Positions 7,501 to 9,443 of a stretch of DNA of 9,443 nucleotides are shown here, piece after piece. Made by a program: the position numbers and the translations under genes. The DNA is from Planctomycetaceae bacterium (GTDB lineage: Bacteria; Planctomycetota; Planctomycetia; Pirellulales; Lacipirellulaceae), in assembly GCA_002713555.1 (NCBI GenBank), contig PATG01000099.1:4793-14235 (forward strand), read 5' to 3'. Within the stretch, counting starts at the first letter, position 1. The number at the start of each line of letters is the position of its first letter. Below the pieces are notes generated by a model. The model had not been told where the DNA came from. It did no database searches and saw nothing but the letters and a program-made list of their open reading frames with translations.

Positions 7501-8153
7501 CGGGCCTGGCAAGCCAAAGATCGAACCGAGCTTGGGAATCAATGGAATCGGGAGAGCCTGTCGGGTTGGATTCCAAGGATCTGGGAACACTCGTCCATGC
7601 CGTGTTGGAGCGGGTTGAAGTTGGAAATCCGAGCGAGGTTCAAGAGCTATGTGATTTTCTCTCACCACTCTACTTTGAGGAAGACTGGCAACAAGCTGCC
7701 ACCCTAGCTGGTGAGATGATTGGCCGTTTTCTAGTCACCGACCGGGCACAAGAAATTGCCCACGCAAAAACACTGTGTCGTGAGGTCGAGTTTTTGTTGC
7801 CCTGGTCGCTGCAGGAGGAATCCTGGACAGGATGCTACTTCCATGGTTTTATTGATTGTCTGTACCAGGATGCTGTCGGCGATTGGCATCTACTGGACTA
7901 TAAATCGAACCGTGTCAGCGCGGAGGGTGTCCCTCAGCAGGCGAACCATTATGCGATGCAGATGTTTGTGTACAGTCTGGCTTGCCAGCAAGCCCTGGGA
8001 GTCTTGCCCGTGGAAAATACTCTGCTTTTTCTTCGTCCGACAACCGAGTTCGGCTTTACCTGGCAGGATTCGGAGCGGTCTGCTATGGCAAAGAGAATTG
8101 ATCAAGCAATTCGTTCGCAAAGCAGTATGCAGAATCCCCCTGTTTATTCGTAG
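4569..8153 (+). CDS. addA: ATP-dependent helicase/nuclease subunit A (AddA, UvrD-type helicase with RecB nuclease domain)
   Basis: AddA is the 3'-5' SF1A motor and one of the two nucleases of AddAB. From ATG 4569 it has 1194 aa, close to B. subtilis AddA (about 1232). Helicase motifs appear in order: Q-motif region LLTAEQRLAL (near 10-18), Walker A GAGCGKT (30-36), Ia TFTDAAAREM (65-74), Walker B VDEFQDTD (about 389-396), III GDFKQSIYRFRGA (420-432), IV TNFRSQ (454-459), V MTIHNSKGLEF (769-779) and VI RNRLLYVACTRA (838-849). The nuclease domain has His1010 in LGTLVHAVLE, Asp1096 in GFID, and Asp1110/Lys1112 in LLDYKSN. All catalytic residues look intact. GTG 4536 and ATG 4548 would extend the start by 11 and 7 residues encoded by G-rich spacer DNA. 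I prefer 4569 because conserved sequence begins soon after it and AGTGAGG is well placed. It follows addB, the order seen in Bacillus addBA. Confidence 0.96.
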   Translation: MTPKKTATLLTAEQRLALDAHDRSVSLAAGAGCGKTFVLTERFLSYLEPSVLGPVAELTELVAITFTDAAAREMRERIRNRCHQRLQEASSEGEKQSWQQLIPAMDEARISTIHSFCATLLRRYAAEAAVDPHFELLSGPAAELLRIQTLDNRLRQLLIANHEPLIELATRFGLQNLRDIIADLLSKNTSRALELWGTATSSELVAVWRQHHAEHFVPAAVQHFLAEEPVSKLRELCQTSAVSKETLQDRFQEILSLLGKLKQEPDSVVELLGQLHDMARVQGVCQKVDWSSEEEFNHYRDACNEVRKLTKKSPLQRLLDDAALEQTAAVGLDLLHLVADVSTSYKRVKQGRSVLEFDDLLVKTYRLLTNEQFPAIQRKLNQSMRLLMVDEFQDTDPLQVAIVQALCGEQWAEQGLFVVGDFKQSIYRFRGAEPEVSDALRAHLPAASRLSLTTNFRSQPAILDFVNALFCEAFEQTYEPLVAHRSQQAPLPAVEFLWSCDQQDVGNGVQPAEFQQHALHRSPAQRERTQEARFIARRLSQLLDEAEPIVVDPQSRLLRPLQLGDIAILLRSLSDVNIYEEALREYGLDYYLTGGRAFYAQQEIHDVLHLLRAVASLSDDLSLAGALRSPLFSLEDETLFWLVEAHGSLGSGLFAAALPPQLSDAECAKVRRAASTLQGLRAIKDCKLVAELLRMAIAQTGYDAILLAEFMGQRKLANVHKLLEQARSHDRSNPGDLDGFITQLSEFVVRTPKEPLAASRAECDAIRIMTIHNSKGLEFGLVVVPDLGRKSPHASSRPVFDEKLGPLVSPETASQHENCCAGWNMHQFAEQQHEMAERNRLLYVACTRAADRLILSSSFKNLEKDLENPSSAWLKFLAKRFCLQSGQCIVDLPTNYCSPQVLVTTDLPPTERKPMSKSRGVDLIELVEKTNELVQRDKGTVPGTVEPVPVDVGDRKRFSFSQLTGQLIEAIDSDAQFSGLASQRSNRAWESMESGEPVGLDSKDLGTLVHAVLERVEVGNPSEVQELCDFLSPLYFEEDWQQAATLAGEMIGRFLVTDRAQEIAHAKTLCREVEFLLPWSLQEESWTGCYFHGFIDCLYQDAVGDWHLLDYKSNRVSAEGVPQQANHYAMQMFVYSLACQQALGVLPVENTLLFLRPTTEFGFTWQDSERSAMAKRIDQAIRSQSSMQNPPVYS

Positions 8154-8161
8154 TTTTTTTT

Positions 8162-9400
8162 ATGCCCTCTCGTAACTTACAAAGAGAATTTGCTGAGCGC
8201 GTCATTCAGAAGCTGCGTTCGGCTGGTTATGAGGCATACTGGGCAGGGGGGTGTGTTCGGGACCAGCTGATTGGTCGTGTGCCCCAGGACTACGATGTGG
8301 CCACTAGTGCTCGCCCCGATCAAGTGCGAGATCTTTTTGGGCATCGTCGTACTTTGGCCATTGGGGTGGCCTTTGGCGTGATATCAGTCTTGAATGGGCG
8401 TCAATACGCACCTATTGAAGTTGCTACATTTCGTAGCGACGGAGCCTATCTCGACGGGCGCCATCCCATGGCCGTTGTTTTCACGACCCCCGAAGAAGAT
8501 GCGCGGCGGCGCGATTTTACGATCAACGGCTTGTTTTATGACCCACTTACCGAAGAGGTCATTGACTATGTCGGAGGTCAAGAAGATCTCCGTTTGGGCA
8601 GGATTCGAGCTATTGGAGAGCCTCGCGAGCGCTTTGCTGAAGATAAGCTGCGCATGCTGCGAGCTGTGCGGTTTGCGGCAACTCTTGGCTTTCAGATAGA
8701 GCCTGCGACTTTTGCCGCAATCCAGTCCATGGCTGCAGAGATTCATGTTGTGAGTGCCGAGCGCATTGGAGGCGAAATGCGCCGAATTCTTGTGCATCCT
8801 CAGCGCGCATTGGGTTGCCAGCTGTTGTTCGAATCGGGTTTGTTGGCACAAATCATGCCCACGTCTGCTGCAGAATTTGTTCAAGATCCAGATTGCTTCC
8901 ATAACGCTCTCAGAGTCCTGGAATGTTTAGAAACCAAATCCCTGGCTGTTGCCATCGCGGCTTTGAATTGGAATTCGGGTGATGCGAAATCCATCAGGCA
9001 ACAGGGACGCAGTTTTCGATTTAGCAATAAGGAGACGGATCGCGCTGCCTGGTTGCACGATCATCTGTCGTTCGTGGACGGAGCAACGACGATGCCTTGG
9101 CCCCAATTGCAGCGTTGTCTCGTCCACCCTGGAATCCAGGAATTGATGGAACTTGCCAATGCAGTTCTGGGAGCAACTCACGAGGGGGTTCTCTTGTGCC
9201 AGGAGAAGTTGCAACTCCCCATTGCCCAACTCAATCCTCCCGAGCTTATAACGGGCGACGACCTGATAGCGCACGGCCTGCAACCTGGCCGTTATTTTGC
9301 CCAGTTGCTAGAAACTCTACGCAACGCCCAGTTGGAAGGCCAGATTCAAAGCCGGGAGCAGGCATTGGAATTGGTAGATGTGTGGATGCGTGAAGGGTGA
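8162..9400 (+). CDS. cca: CCA tRNA nucleotidyltransferase / poly(A) polymerase family (class II)
   Basis: This 412-aa enzyme belongs to the class II nucleotidyltransferases that add or repair the 3' CCA of tRNAs in the cytoplasm. Motifs are GGCVRD (29-34), the metal-binding pair Asp43/Asp45 in DYDVATSA, RRRDFTINGLFYDP (115-128), the nucleotide-templating EDKLR (160-164) followed by MLRAVRFAATLGF, and SAERIGGEMRRIL (198-210). The C-terminus has ITGDDLIAHGLQPGRYF and NAQLEGQIQSREQAL, common in this family. Members may add CCA, only A, only CC, or be poly(A) polymerases, and sequence reading cannot fully separate these. CCA addition is favoured by similarity to Bacillus-type Cca and planctomycete homologues. 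ATG 8162 lies 8 bp after the addA stop, directly behind eight T residues, and no Shine-Dalgarno is visible. Translation may be coupled to addA. The last codons (GAA GGG TGA) are part of a heptamer repeat. Confidence 0.9.
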   Translation: MPSRNLQREFAERVIQKLRSAGYEAYWAGGCVRDQLIGRVPQDYDVATSARPDQVRDLFGHRRTLAIGVAFGVISVLNGRQYAPIEVATFRSDGAYLDGRHPMAVVFTTPEEDARRRDFTINGLFYDPLTEEVIDYVGGQEDLRLGRIRAIGEPRERFAEDKLRMLRAVRFAATLGFQIEPATFAAIQSMAAEIHVVSAERIGGEMRRILVHPQRALGCQLLFESGLLAQIMPTSAAEFVQDPDCFHNALRVLECLETKSLAVAIAALNWNSGDAKSIRQQGRSFRFSNKETDRAAWLHDHLSFVDGATTMPWPQLQRCLVHPGIQELMELANAVLGATHEGVLLCQEKLQLPIAQLNPPELITGDDLIAHGLQPGRYFAQLLETLRNAQLEGQIQSREQALELVDVWMREG

Positions 9401-9443
9401 AGGGTGAAGGGTGAAGGGAGTGGGGAGGGGGGAGTGGGAGTTC
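9391..9443 (+). repeat. Heptamer tandem array TGAAGGG x4 running into degenerate GGGAGTG units
   Basis: TGAAGGG occurs four times without error (9391-9397, 9398-9404, 9405-9411, 9412-9418). The same 7-bp period continues as degenerate GGGAGTG-like units from 9416 to the window edge, so the full length is unknown. The stop codon of cca is the TGA of the second copy. The array is strongly strand-asymmetric (almost no C). No gene begins in the visible part. Confidence 0.85.

Noticed and set aside
8384..8902. 172-aa antisense ORF within cca
   Set aside because: It is the mirror frame of conserved cca catalytic motifs, with no recognisable domain or start signal.
858..9400. addB-addA-cca as part of a defence island or novel antiphage system
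   Set aside because: All three genes are well explained as housekeeping recombination repair and tRNA maturation. No restriction, toxin, CRISPR, transposase or phage genes are visible in the window.

Overview
The window looks like ordinary chromosomal DNA from a planctomycete. Three things point there: a partial DUF1559 protein with a type IV pilin-like N-terminus (a family expanded in Planctomycetes), a cca-type nucleotidyltransferase whose sequence resembles planctomycete versions, and the codon use. Species cannot be assigned by reading alone.

Layout. Positions 1-206 (minus strand) hold the first 68 codons of a DUF1559/prepilin-like gene that runs off the left edge. Positions 207-857 are a divergent intergenic region of about 650 bp with no convincing gene. 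It contains a strong Shine-Dalgarno site for the DUF1559 gene, three hairpin-type structures, and an unassigned perfect Shine-Dalgarno-like string followed by a doubtful 58-codon ORF. From 858 to 9400, three plus-strand genes are tightly spaced and probably cotranscribed: addB (858-4526), addA (4569-8153) and cca (8162-9400), with gaps of 42 and 8 bp. The right edge, from 9391, is a G-rich array with a 7-bp period that begins inside the last codons of cca.

Function. AddA (UvrD-type helicase plus RecB-type nuclease) and AddB (helicase-like scaffold, RecB-type nuclease and a four-cysteine iron-sulfur site) form the AddAB helicase-nuclease. This complex resects double-strand breaks and loads RecA, and is the counterpart of RecBCD. 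Both nuclease sites and the AddA motor look intact. AddB has lost the Ser/Thr of its Walker A motif, so it probably does not bind nucleotide normally. cca maintains tRNA 3' CCA ends and has no evident functional link to AddAB beyond proximity.

I found no undescribed multigene system. The points worth a second look are AddB features (degenerate P-loop, cysteine spacing, a linker insert with palindromic repeat-like DNA), the heptamer array with a related G-rich motif at the addB-addA junction, and the structured leaders in the 650-bp intergenic region.
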